A DNA stretch of 64,000 nt, taken from the NCBI GenBank assembly GCA_963921825.1, contig OY997589.1, positions 82,258,523-82,322,522 on the forward strand, in the 5' to 3' direction. This document shows positions 35,248 to 44,659 of this stretch, in pieces. The notes under the pieces are model-generated. The model did not search any database and was not told the DNA's origin. It was given only the letters and a program-made list of their open reading frames with translations. The stretch is from Erodium maritimum (lineage: Eukaryota; Streptophyta; Magnoliopsida; Geraniales; Geraniaceae). A program made the translations under genes and the position numbers. How positions within the stretch are numbered: the first letter of the stretch is position 1; each line of letters starts with the position of its first letter.

Positions 35248-35688
35248 TCAAGCAGTGAGCACCACAGCACCACCAGCCTCCTTAATCTTCTTCTCAGCAG
35301 TCTTGGAGACGAGCTTGGCCTTGACAACAAAAGCTTGGTTCTCAGGCAACACACCTTTCCCCAGAACCTTGAAGAAGCCGAACTGGGTCACATCGATCAT
35401 GGGCACAGAGTCCTTGGTGGCCTTGTCCCTGACGTCCTGAGGCACCATGGACCAGAGCTTGTCGAGGTTGACGATGGGGCAGTGGAACTTGTTGCGGAGT
35501 CTGTGGAAGTATCGCATACCCACCTTCCCGAAGTAACCAGGATGGTACTTGTCGAATAAGATCCGGTGGTGGTGCATTCCTCCGGCGTTACCGCGGCCTC
35601 CGGGATGCTTGCGGTGTTTTCCGATACGGCCGTGCCCGGCGCTGACGTGGCCCCTCTTCTTCCGGTTCTTCTTCAATCGGGTCGTCAT
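35248..35688 (-). CDS. RPL27A: 60S ribosomal protein L27a (uL15), single exon
   Basis: The 146-aa product starts [20 protein letters not shown] and ends [14 protein letters not shown], the standard plant uL15 length. The glycine- and histidine-rich N-terminus ([20 protein letters not shown]) is the rRNA-binding part that threads into the large subunit. The reading frame continues upstream for 39 codons, but the conserved start is this ATG; the upstream part is the 5' leader. The gene has no intron, as in Arabidopsis. Its promoter carries a TATA box, a telo-box and three site II motifs, the usual set for plant ribosomal protein genes. It appears fully functional. Confidence 0.97.
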   Translation of the reverse strand: MTTRLKKNRKKRGHVSAGHGRIGKHRKHPGGRGNAGGMHHHRILFDKYHPGYFGKVGMRYFHRLRNKFHCPIVNLDKLWSMVPQDVRDKATKDSVPMIDVTQFGFFKVLGKGVLPENQAFVVKAKLVSKTAEKKIKEAGGAVVLTA

Positions 35689-35708
35689 TGGTTTTGATCT
35701 CTGAGACG

Positions 35709-35715
35709 AGGGTTT
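35709..35715 (-). promoter_or_regulatory. Telo-box in the RPL27A 5' leader
   Basis: The minus strand reads AAACCCT about 20 bases upstream of the ATG. Telo-boxes near the transcription start are common in plant translation genes and act together with site II motifs. Confidence 0.65.
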
Positions 35716-35766
35716 CCGGCGGCGGGGAGGAGGAGGAAGGAGGGTTGGAGAAGGGATTTGGGGGAG

Positions 35767-35774
35767 TTTATATA
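35767..35774 (-). promoter_or_regulatory. TATA box of RPL27A
   Basis: The minus strand reads ACATATATAAACTCC about 80 bases upstream of the ATG, predicting a leader of around 50 bases. Confidence 0.65.
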
Positions 35775-35879
35775 TGTGGTGTCTTTGGAGGAGAAAGGTT
35801 TTCACTTTACCATTTTACCCTTTTATGGGTTTGGAATTAGGTTTGTGTAGAGGGGCAAAGTGGGAAATGGACATCTTAA

Positions 35880-35932
35880 TGGGCTTATCTGCAGAAATGT
35901 GTTGGTCCAGGTATTTGGGCTTTTCTTGGGCC
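35880..35932 (-). promoter_or_regulatory. Cluster of three site II (TGGGCY) motifs upstream of RPL27A
   Basis: TGGGCT at 35880-35885 and 35916-35921 and TGGGCC at 35927-35932 lie about 110-165 bases upstream of the TATA box. Site II motifs bind TCP-class factors and drive growth-linked expression of ribosomal protein genes. Binding here is inferred from sequence. Confidence 0.6.
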
Positions 35933-36769
35933 TACACGATGTGACCATCCCTTCGACACCATTCAGTGCCAGACAGTCCAAAGATGCCCAAAATTATTGG
36001 GATATAGATCGTCTCGAAAAATGAGTAGGATCGAGTTTAATTTGGATATTTAAAAAATCGATCTCGAACTAGTCGGTAAGGACTCGATTCGACAAGGACA
36101 ACGGGCGATGGGGCTACCCGCCCACTTGATCCGGTTCCCACTCGATCCGTGTACTTATGAAGTACTCATATAATCTCTCTCATCGGCTATGAACTCAATT
36201 CAACAAGGACACACAACTCGTAAACACATCTTCGTTAATTTAGGAATGGAAATGGGGCAACCTACCCACCTGACCTGATTCCCACTCAATCTTTGTACTT
36301 ATGAAGTACTCATGTAATATCTCTAATCAGTTAGGGAGGTTCTTTATTTTTGTGATTTGAAAATGTTAGAGCACCAAGTTAATTAAAATCTCAAGTTGTT
36401 AATTAAATGCTTAATTATAATTATATTTTAACAAGTGCCCTCACAAACAAACTTATTTATGGATTTAAAGATGAATTATTTAAAAGGGAAGATTAGCCCA
36501 CTAAAAAGAGATATAAGTGTCAGCCATTTAAAAAAAAAAAGAAGGATTAGTATATATATATATATATATATATTTCTTTGTAATGATTGGGGTTTGAACC
36601 CGTGTGCATAAGGTATCAAGCTAAGATGACATATAGAGATGATATAAAGTATGTTGTATATTATTGATAAATAATGTTGGTTTATATACACATGAGAGAA
36701 ACTAAACCAGAGAGACATTAGGAACATCTGAAATTCAAATAAAAAAGTTGGCATTTAGGGTTTCTGCTC
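35933..36769. other. Intergenic; duplicated block, microsatellite, no gene
   Basis: Within it, 36081-36186 and 36191-36330 are diverged copies sharing CGATTCGACAAGGACA/CAATTCAACAAGGACA, TTCCCACTC and GTACTTATGAAGTACTCAT. A (TA)n tract of about 12 units lies at 36550-36573. GGGTTTGAACCCGTGTGCA at about 36591 looks like the T-arm type phrase of tRNA-derived repeats, but I see no complete tRNA gene. Confidence 0.45.
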
Positions 36770-38345
36770 CTTCTCCTATTTCCTCCGTTCCACCGTTATC
36801 TTCTCCGGCAATTCTAGTCTATATTCATCATAGTAACCCTCGCCCCCAACCATGTCCCCTACCATCCCGATGACCCATGTGAAAATGACCCACTCACCTG
36901 CTCTTGAGAAAGCTAACTAGTCGCCGCTTCCCTATGTGCTTGATCACGTTTTTCTTGAGGTTGTCCCCCACGAGGTCATGTCGCCTCGAACTATGCCCCG
37001 GGAACCAAGCTTGAAGTTTTTAAAACTGGTGTGATGCTAGAGGAAGAAATGACCTCCTAAACTTCTCTTCCACCCGCCCTATTCCATCACGACCGACACC
37101 ACCTCCGACCTATGATCTGGTTGTGACTCTTCCACAATATCAACATTGGGGAAATAGACAGGTCGGTTGCTCCTGTCACTAAGAAACAAGGAGCCCCTAC
37201 CAGTTGACCACCAAGAAATCGTGTCGACGAATCTGCTCATTCCCTCTTCAAGCGACCTTAGACGGCCGAGGGACCCCTTTATGCACACCATGTTTTCTAT
37301 CTGGGGCGGCCTTCTTCTACTACCAACTAAATATGGCTGGCTCGACTTAGCGACCGCCAACGGATCCAGACCAAACTAGCGACAGATCTCCAACCTCTGG
37401 TAAACCCTAGGCGGGAAAATATGAGGAAGGAGGAGGTTGGCACCATCACGCTGCCACTTCTGATGGCGGCTCATTGGATTCCATAGGAGGGATTTGAACG
37501 TCGCCGTCAAGCCTCTCCCAACCCTCCACCTCCACCACGCTACTATAATGTGTCCTAAGAGATGGAAAAGCCTTTGTGGAAGAATCCCGCCAGCTACTAT
37601 CGGAGAATGAGCTTGACATCTCGATATCTTTACGCCCGAGATCCTCCGCCCACTCCAAACTTGTCCCATGGGTCCTCTCATCCCGTACCTGATCAAGGAC
37701 TTTCTGCCTAAAGCACTGTCACAAGCTTAGAGGAGGAGCATTGTGTCTCCTCTTTCCAACCAATTCTCTAGTAGAGGTCGGACCCCTAGGACCAGGCAAG
37801 GCAGAAACAATATAGAAGTTCCTGCCTAACTTGTGACCATCTCTGGCTGGTGCAAGGCCCTTGCATGCATCAGGGGATACACACATCTCCCCGATGACCG
37901 GTCATCTCAAGAGAGGGGCGAGGATAAGGATGCTCCGACTACGATCAAGGCGAGATCTACCAAGAAGCCTCGCTAAGGTCCATGAGTTGCGCCACCAACA
38001 ACAGGGTCTGTGTGCGGAAGCACACCTAGCCCTATCACGATCGGTGCAAACCCAACCTCATGTTTCCCCTACTTCCTAGGGTTCTCCTTGGAAGCCCGCT
38101 ATCCCCTTAAGTGTCCCTAATCCTTTATCGCAGGCATTTTCAGGTCCATTCAGGAAGTGATCATAACCGACGTGTTATCGCCTACTACTCCAACCAAGGC
38201 ACTGGTCTCCCAACATTTTTCCCTGGTATAGTCGGACAGTCTATGATAAAGTTAGCGTTTGTTGTCTATAGACTACAACTTAGTCTCGCTCTTTTCCTTG
38301 TATGCTCAATTTTTCTGTTCAATAAAATTACTATCATCTGTTAAA
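36770..38345 (+). mobile_element. Decayed LINE-like element, plus orientation
   Basis: The 5' part (TTTAGGGTTTCTGCTCC.., CT-rich) resembles plant LINE leaders. The middle has broken frames with no intact domain, one holding a CATCxGWCK-like region near 37850. The 3' end at 38310-38345 carries TTCAATAAAATTACTATCATC and an A-rich end. No reverse transcriptase part is seen, so the copy is internally deleted or not autonomous. Confidence 0.4.
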
Positions 38346-39199
38346 AGAACATAGAGATATTAGGAGTTAATCTCTTATACATACTCCAAGTAATAACACA
38401 TGAGTAAGTTAAGGAATACTAGTATATGGAAGATTATTATTAGTCTCAATATTTCCCCTTAAGTTGTGTGTTCTGTAAAGAAGATTCGACTTGGAAGCAA
38501 CATGATAAATCGCAAGTAAGACATTGATCTTGGTATAACTTGAACGGGTATATCAATGGTGGAGAGATAAACAACATGAAATGCGACGATTTCATGTGTT
38601 TTGTAGATGTGTTTGACATGACCTTCGGACGACCAAACATTGATGTTTTGTAAATTTATCCAAACTTTAAATGAGAATTTGGTTTGACTGACCAATGATG
38701 TCGGTTACATCATAGTTGTTTTATATTATGGCAACCAGATCAACAATCATGGAAAGAGAAAAAAAATTGTTTTGTAGGGTCTCGTCCACTCACTTGTCGC
38801 ACATGAGTTATACTGTGGCAAGTTCATATAGGGATGCTTCTCCTCGAGTTTGTAATTTGTACTATGAGTGTCTTCTTGGTACTGGTTAGTCGACCCTTCA
38901 GGAGTAGTTGAAATAGTAATAAAAAAAACAACAATAGAAGCAAAGTTGAAGAAAACGAAAATTAAAATAAGATTGTTTGTCCACTCGTTAGAATCATAAG
39001 CTAACGAGTGGGCGGAACAACGATAATCATTATGCTCTGACCAAAGATCGTTGGGCTCTGATACCATATTAAAGGACCAATTCAACTAAAAATTCAAACT
39101 GATTGTTGAAAGTCCAATTATAATTCTATTCTAACATAAAATATCTAAACGCGATTAGTGTCATATTGTTTGGATAAACATGTTTGTCCGGCATGCTTA
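38346..39199 (-). mobile_element. Possible LTR-element leader with tRNA-Met primer-site motif
   Basis: On the minus strand TGGTATCAGAGC, the primer-binding motif complementary to initiator tRNA-Met, lies at 39066-39055. A minus-strand LTR would end just to its right, but the neighbouring sequence is interrupted by a MITE at 39200 and no second LTR was recognised. A perfect 11-bp hairpin (CCACTCGTTAG / CTAACGAGTGG) is at 38981-39011. No gag or pol is seen. Confidence 0.4.
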
Positions 39200-39493
39200 G
39201 AGCAGCTCCAATGGGTCGTGTCAGGGGGTCGTTGGAGGCGCTGAAACGGCGTTGACACGACTCGCTGGCGCAACTCGTCGTGTCAAACCGGCGTGTCAGG
39301 GGGGGCGTGCCAGCCCGTCGTTGCAGAATCCTGCAACGACACCAAGTCGTGTTAGGAAGCCATTTTGCTCCAAAAATACTTCCTACCATGGCTCTTTGAC
39401 ACTGACCATTGGAGGAGTGGTGTCAAGGAGCAAAAAAGCAGTTCATGGCACTGCTCCTTGACACTACTAGTGTCAGCACCATTGAAAATGCTC
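39200..39493. mobile_element. PIF/Harbinger-like MITE
   Basis: The ends are GAGCAGCTCCAATGG and, inverted, GAGCATTTTCAATGG (12 of 15). TTA at 39197-39199 and 39494-39496 is the target duplication. The inside holds palindromic GTCGTTGCAG..CTGCAACGAC and several GTGTCA words. 294 bp, no ORF. Its ends resemble those of the MITE at 11714-12239. Confidence 0.75.
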
Positions 39494-40019
39494 TTAATCA
39501 AAGATTTGATTCTCCTTCCTGAATTTTATCCAACCTAAATGGTATGAATATATCATATTTCTCATACCCTTTAGATGAACCGTGGTCCGGCCGAAGATCA
39601 CGACCTGAACTAAGGTTTAAGTTGAACGATCAATAGGTTCAATTTCGTTTGGGTCGTGAAAGGATAAGGAGTTAAAAGGAGGATTTGCTAAGCACCATTA
39701 AATTTAGGGTCTCGAACACGAAAAGAGAAAAGGGGATATTTAAGGAGAAATGGTTGTGTAAGTCATAGGCTATGTTTGGGAAGTACTATATTGGATGTGA
39801 CACAATCATGTGAAAACAACGTTTTGGAGGAGGTCTCGGACCTTCCACAAAGAAACTCAATACACCATAGATATTATTCTTTTTACATGGTTCTAGTTTG
39901 TATACAGGGCTCCATCGCGAAGACAAAACCTCATGTAAATTAGAAAATAGGTACATTACATATCAAGATATTATGTCATTTAAATCGATCGAAGGTGATG
40001 CATGTATTCAAGTCATAGA
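39494..40019. other. Intergenic, nothing recognised
   Basis: AT-rich with short frames. No domain, clear repeat or regulatory feature. Confidence 0.3.
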
Positions 40020-40386
40020 TTACAAATTTACATGTTGGCCTACAGACTTAAGTCGGGCGTGTCGGCTGTGTCGCTTGGGATCTTGCACCGCAACCTCGGT
40101 TTCTACAGGGGCGAACGTCACAACAACAAGACATTTGGGTGGCATGGCCCTTCTATGACAGTTGGCCGGAGAACACGCCCCAGGAGCATGGACGATCATT
40201 GGGGATTTCAATGATATTCTTCGCTTATTAGAGACTCGGGGTGACCAAGCCTATACGATCCAACTGATTACAGACTTCCAAGACGTCATTTTGGATATTG
40301 GTATGGAAGATATGTCGATGAATGGTCACCGATTTACTTGGTTCGGAGGGGGGGGGGATCCCATGACACGGTCAAAGACAAAATAG
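40020..40386 (+). mobile_element. LINE endonuclease (APE-type) fragment
   Basis: Adjacent frames read GVSAVSLGILHRNLGFYRGE, then APGAWTIIGDFNDIL and MNGHRFTWFGGGG. GDFN and HRFTW are hallmarks of the apurinic-type endonuclease domain of plant L1-like LINEs. Frames are shifted against each other (one break near 40140). Only the middle of the domain survives, with no reverse transcriptase after it. Confidence 0.65.
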
Positions 40387-41059
40387 GACATGGTTCTAGT
40401 CTCAGGAGGTCGCTTCCTGTTAGTCTTAGTGCCTGTAATTCAATCGTAAATGTCCAAATGTAAATATCATCGCTGACAATATAACAAAGCGGCTTTCATA
40501 TTACTTAAGTGTTGGAGTAATATATATCGTGTGTGTTTCCGATCTATGCCCACCATGCGAATAGAACTATAGATCATGATGGATCACATTCGATGAGGTC
40601 TCTAATCAATAATCTTCACTAGAGGCGACTAGTATGAAAAATGACTCTTGATGGCTTACGTTCAATTGTTCATTGGAAAGGGTTCCGGAGTCTGATCATA
40701 GATATCATGTGGGACATGATATTGGACGACCCGACTGGAATATGTTCCATAGATTAAGTCATGAACATATTCAGAGTCGTATTTTGTCAGATATCCTTAG
40801 ACCGAGGAGTCTCTGTGGTAGCTATGCAGTAAACAACTGAGTTTGACATGAAAGCCTAACGTTGCACCGTGACTGGGCTTCCATAACGGCCATGATTGGC
40901 TTGGGGAATGACTGCATCAATGACACGAGAGACGGCTAAGGGATTTATCCCTCATACTATGGTATGGGTAAGATATCTGGTTCACGGCTTTTGTTCGAGA
41001 GTGACTGAAAGAAACGCATGGCCATGCACATGATACGGGGTATCATACATTGAGTCATC
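40387..41059. other. Repeat-like stretch, unassigned
   Basis: No long frame. Moderate GC, unlike flanking AT-rich DNA, suggesting further transposon debris. No termini or domain were recognised. Confidence 0.3.
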
Positions 41060-41329
41060 TCACATATCATTTTTAGGGTTGTTGAAACGTCCCTGGTAGA
41101 TCTTATCGAAGTGCTTACACTTTTGGCTAGTCTTGCCAAAATGATCCTTCATTTGTTTCTGCGTCCGTATACGCCAACTTTTGTCTGTCGTGCCAACGAA
41201 AGTGATGTAGAGTTTCTCCCAATACTTTCCCCCAACCTCAGAAACGTCAAGACACGTTAGCATCAAATGCATTTCCTCTTCTGCTGACCATACTAGACCA
41301 CCCACCCAAGAACCCTCCAAACAACTCAT
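41060..41329 (-). pseudogene. Myb/SANT-like domain fragment of a transposon-type protein
   Basis: The minus-strand frame MSCLEGSWVGGLVWSAEEEM continues with a SANT/trihelix-like helix set (LMLTCLDVSE.. then YWEKLYITF) and a KHFDKIYQGRF end. It resembles the DNA-binding half of PIF/Harbinger-associated Myb-like proteins (often annotated in plants as NAM-associated or GST-T3-like). It is short, with no C-terminal part in frame. It lies about 300 bases from a related gene remnant. Confidence 0.5.
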
Positions 41330-41627
41330 TCTTTGGAGAAAAACAAAGAACATTAAACGTTGAATTAGAATTTGAGAGAGGTGTGAGGAAGAATGAAGAG
41401 GTAGAGAGTATTTATAAGAATTAGAGGAATCGGTTGTGTCGTGGTAGCGACGATGCAGCAACACACTGTTCCCCGGATATTGTGATTGCACAAAAACCGA
41501 GAAACCGATAAAAAAATTCCGAAAATTCATTCGTTTATTAATGAAAATGCGTACAAGGAGGGAAAAATCAAATAACGATAAGAACATCTAATTTTATTAA
41601 TATGATGCCAAATCAAAGTTGTCCCAA

Positions 41628-42732
41628 TTATTTTCCGATGTTCTCCAAAATCACGACACGACCAACCCGTTCCTCCGGGGTCATATTGGAGGTGTTTTGG
41701 CTATTCATTGTTACTAACATATCAAGCAACCTTTGCATGTTCATTTCTTTAGTATCATAAATTGTGCGCAGCTCCGCAGCTTGCCCTTGAAGAAACTTAG
41801 CTTGACCTTCAAGAAACTTAGCTGCGTCGACTTGATTCTCCACTTCTTTTTCCGCCTCCACTTGTTTCCCTTTCACTTTGCCTCTGCCTTTAGTCTTCGC
41901 TTTTTTATGTCCAGTCGGACGCTCCTCTTGTACAATTGAGGTCAACACGTGCTCGTGCTCGGTTCCGCCGGTCGATGTGTATTTACAATTGTCGTACAAC
42001 CTTGTACGCTTGCTTGCTTCACTTTCTGTGTCGAGTTCTGACTCGTCGATGTCTACTTGACATTACAAAAACATTTTCACATCCCACCTGGGGTGCCCCT
42101 TCAGAATGCCCCAAACATGCTTCCAAGCGAACTCGTGTTTCTCCTCTCTCTTGTAAGCAGCTTGTGCTCCTACCATGATTTGAGCATCGTTCCTCTTACT
42201 TTGGTACGAGTTCGCAAATTTCACGTACTTCTCTTGAAATTTACAGACTTTTTTGTTGAGCTGATGCCAATGGTCCTTGTAATTTCTTTCAGGAGCGTTC
42301 TGGGTCGGTTGGGTTCCTCAACTGAAAGACCTAGGCCCCGACTTTCGTCTAGTATTTCTCAATCTTCTGGTTCTTCCCTCCGATGTTATCCATAGAATGG
42401 TTGATCCATGCTTTTGTCAACCACTCCTCCTCCGTGATAGTCCATCTCACTCTCGAATGTGCAGTAGGTACAGTAGATGTTGATTTCTTCGCCCGACTCC
42501 TCGATGGATTGGCCAGGACAGATTGGGAACGTTTCTCGTTGATGAATTGCGACGACGACCATCGAGAATATTGGAACGGGTTGAATTGCGACTGTGGCTC
42601 GGATTGGGTGGGTTTGAGGAGGAAGGTGTAGGATTTAAGGTAAGAGTTTAGCTCTTCTTCGGTGGCTGTCGACTCTTCCTCTTTCAGCTACATATTTTGG
42701 AGGAAGAATTCGAATTGCTTCGAGTCAACCAT
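41628..42732 (-). pseudogene. Myb-like/NAM-associated C-terminal protein, transposon-type, broken
   Basis: The minus-strand start is MVDSKQFEFF at 42732. Successive frames give VRWTITEEEWLTKAWINHSM (Myb/SANT-like), a segment ending in DHWHQLNKKV- and QSKRNDAQIM-like pieces, KREEKHEFAWKHVWGILKGH, and finally the NAM-associated C-terminal part (YDNCKYTSTGGTEHEH, then a lysine-rich stretch and KEMNMQRLLDMLV). Several stops and at least two frameshifts separate the pieces. Such proteins accompany PIF/Harbinger transposases. No transposase was recognised next to it. A second decayed copy is at 58900-59520. Confidence 0.6.
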
Positions 42733-43519
42733 TAAAGGGATGTTGGAAAAATATGGTGTACAAGAGGAGTGTAGAAAGAAGAGGTGTGAATTTTATGTAG
42801 GGGTAAAATTGTATATATAAGAAAAATTAAGGATTTTCAAAATCTGTCGACACACATGGCGTGTCGCCATTGGGCATGCGTCGCCGAATCCTGTCGTTAC
42901 AGGATTTTTTGGCGACGCGTTGCAACGAACGTCATTGAAACGACTACTACGACAGGATTTTTTGGCGACGCATTGCAACGAACGCCATTGAAACGACTAC
43001 TACGACGATATAGTGTTGCAGACACTACAACAACGTCGTTGCAACACTTCTACAACGACCTCTACAAATACTCTCTCCATTATATGACTACTATTTTAAT
43101 ACCAAACTCACTCTCTCCCCACACAACCCGACCTATAGTTTAACCACAACGCCAAGTTCTTACTTCAAATTTTTAGCCAACCACTCTAGACGTACTTACC
43201 ACAAATTATTACGGAATGACACGTGTAGATACTTGGGCCATTGTCACCAAAAGGAACGAAACTGCACGAGGGCTGCCCAATCATGTCCACCTATTACCGA
43301 CGTTGGTTGGTGGGGCCGGAGAAAGAAAAGTGTCCGTGGACCCCACGCCTAGGGCCCACGACAGGAATGTCGGCCACACCTGAACCGATGCTAGATATTT
43401 TCCCTTTTAGACCTTTATTCAACCGACATTCGGTTTTTAAAATATCAACCATATACCGACTTCAACTTCCCGGTAAAAACAACTAACAAATTTACCATTT
43501 TAACCCCCAAAACAATCTC
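42733..43519. other. Transposon edge and upstream region of the PB1 gene
   Basis: A 53-bp direct tandem duplication lies at 42901-43006. Nearby CGACGC..TTGCAACG phrases form short palindromes. From about 43150 on, the sequence is probably the promoter of the PB1 gene. No coding region is supported. Confidence 0.4.
42901..43006. repeat. Tandem duplication of a 53-bp unit
   Basis: Copies 42901-42953 and 42954-43006 differ at about two positions. Each begins AGGATTTTTTGGCGACGC and ends ACGACTACTACGAC. Confidence 0.85.
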
Positions 43520-43527
43520 TATAAATA
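43520..43527 (+). promoter_or_regulatory. Candidate TATA box of the PB1 gene
   Basis: TATAAATA in the context CTCTATAAATACAA, 107 bases upstream of the ATG, would place transcription start near 43550. Confidence 0.6.
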
Positions 43528-43626
43528 CAATATGAATAGACCAACACATAGGCTTAAAATTATCCACCCTTCTAAGCTCCATCCTTCAAATTCAAACCCT
43601 AACTTCTCCGGAGAAAAAAAAAAGCT

Positions 43627-44366
43627 ATGGTCGCCATCAAGTTCCTCTGTAGCTACGCCGGAAGGATCGTCCCTCGTCACCCGGACGGCAAGCTCCGGTA
43701 CCTTGGCGGAGAGACCCGCGTCTTATCTGTCGATCGGTCCATTTCGTTTTCAGGTCAGTGATTTACATTCATTTTCTACCGAATTCTCTATAATTCGATT
43801 CTACAATTTCATACATATTTGTTCTTTACTTCAAAGAACAGGTTTTTATATAATGATTTGCTGATAAAAAAAATTTGTACATCGATGACTTAAGAGTTCG
43901 GTTTTCGATCACAGAGTTGTTGTCAAAGCTCGGGGAATTGTGCGGGACACCGGCGTGTATTCTCCGTTGTCAATTACCGACGGAGGATCTCGACTCGCTG
44001 GTCTCGATCACCTCCGACGAAGACCTCGCCAATGTCATCGAGGAGTACGACCGGACATCGCCGCCGCCATCGTCGGTGAAGATCAGGGCCTTCCTCTCCC
44101 CGCCGAAACCCGCCCGGAAAATCTCTCCGACTCCTTCCTCGGCCTCCACCACCAGCTCCGCCACCCCTCCGCACACCACCACCGATGGATCGACGCCGAG
44201 GTTTTCGAATTCCACGGCGGCCGTGGATCAATCGGCCGCCGGAAAGTCCCATAACCACCAGTGCCGGCACCAGCAGCAGCGGCACCACGGGTATTATGGT
44301 CAGGGGAGCTCGAAATCCGGTCACGTGTATGGGAATCTCTGGAGAAAGCAGAGTATAGCAAATTAA
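43627..44366 (+). CDS. PB1 (octicosapeptide/Phox/Bem1p) domain protein, 2 exons
   Basis: Exon 1 is 43627-43753 and exon 2 is 43915-44366; the split GAG codon joins cleanly, giving 192 aa. The PB1 domain spans about residues 1-95: FLCSYAGRIVPRHPDGKLRY with the basic patch (type II side), YLGGETRVLSVDR, and the acidic loop LVSITSDEDLANVIEEYDR (OPCA-like, type I side). PB1 domains mediate head-to-tail protein pairing in signalling. The rest is a low-complexity tail rich in Ser/Pro and then His/Gln (HNHQCRHQQQRHHGYYGQG) with no other domain. It matches a small plant PB1 family of unknown specific function. No defects seen. Confidence 0.9.
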
Positions 44367-44659
44367 AGTACCTGAGTTCATATACGAGTTCATATATGTG
44401 TATAATCGCTGAGAAGGATTGTTTTTTTATTATCCGAAGCCATTAATTAATTTTGAGTCCTGTTTAGTAATTGGAATAGGAGATATTTGTTTTCTTGTGT
44501 GGATATTTTAGTTTTGTGAGATATTATTTCTTTCTATTGTTTTGTACCTTATAATATATTATGGGTGAATGTACGTCAACATAATTTTCCATATAGTTGA
44601 AATGTATTTTTATGCCATCAAAAGGGGATTAGGTAATGACGGTTAGGGTTTCCTGGTCG
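44367..44659. other. 3' flank of the PB1 gene
   Basis: AT-rich sequence with no coding signal, presumably including the 3' untranslated region and polyadenylation site. Confidence 0.4.

Noticed and set aside
36591..36630. tRNA gene suggested by GGGTTTGAACCCG
   Set aside because: No acceptor stem, D-arm or anticodon arm could be fitted; only a T-arm-like word is present.
43974..44393. 139-codon minus-strand frame opposite the PB1 gene
   Set aside because: Gly/Arg-rich shadow of the Pro/Ser-rich PB1 exon.
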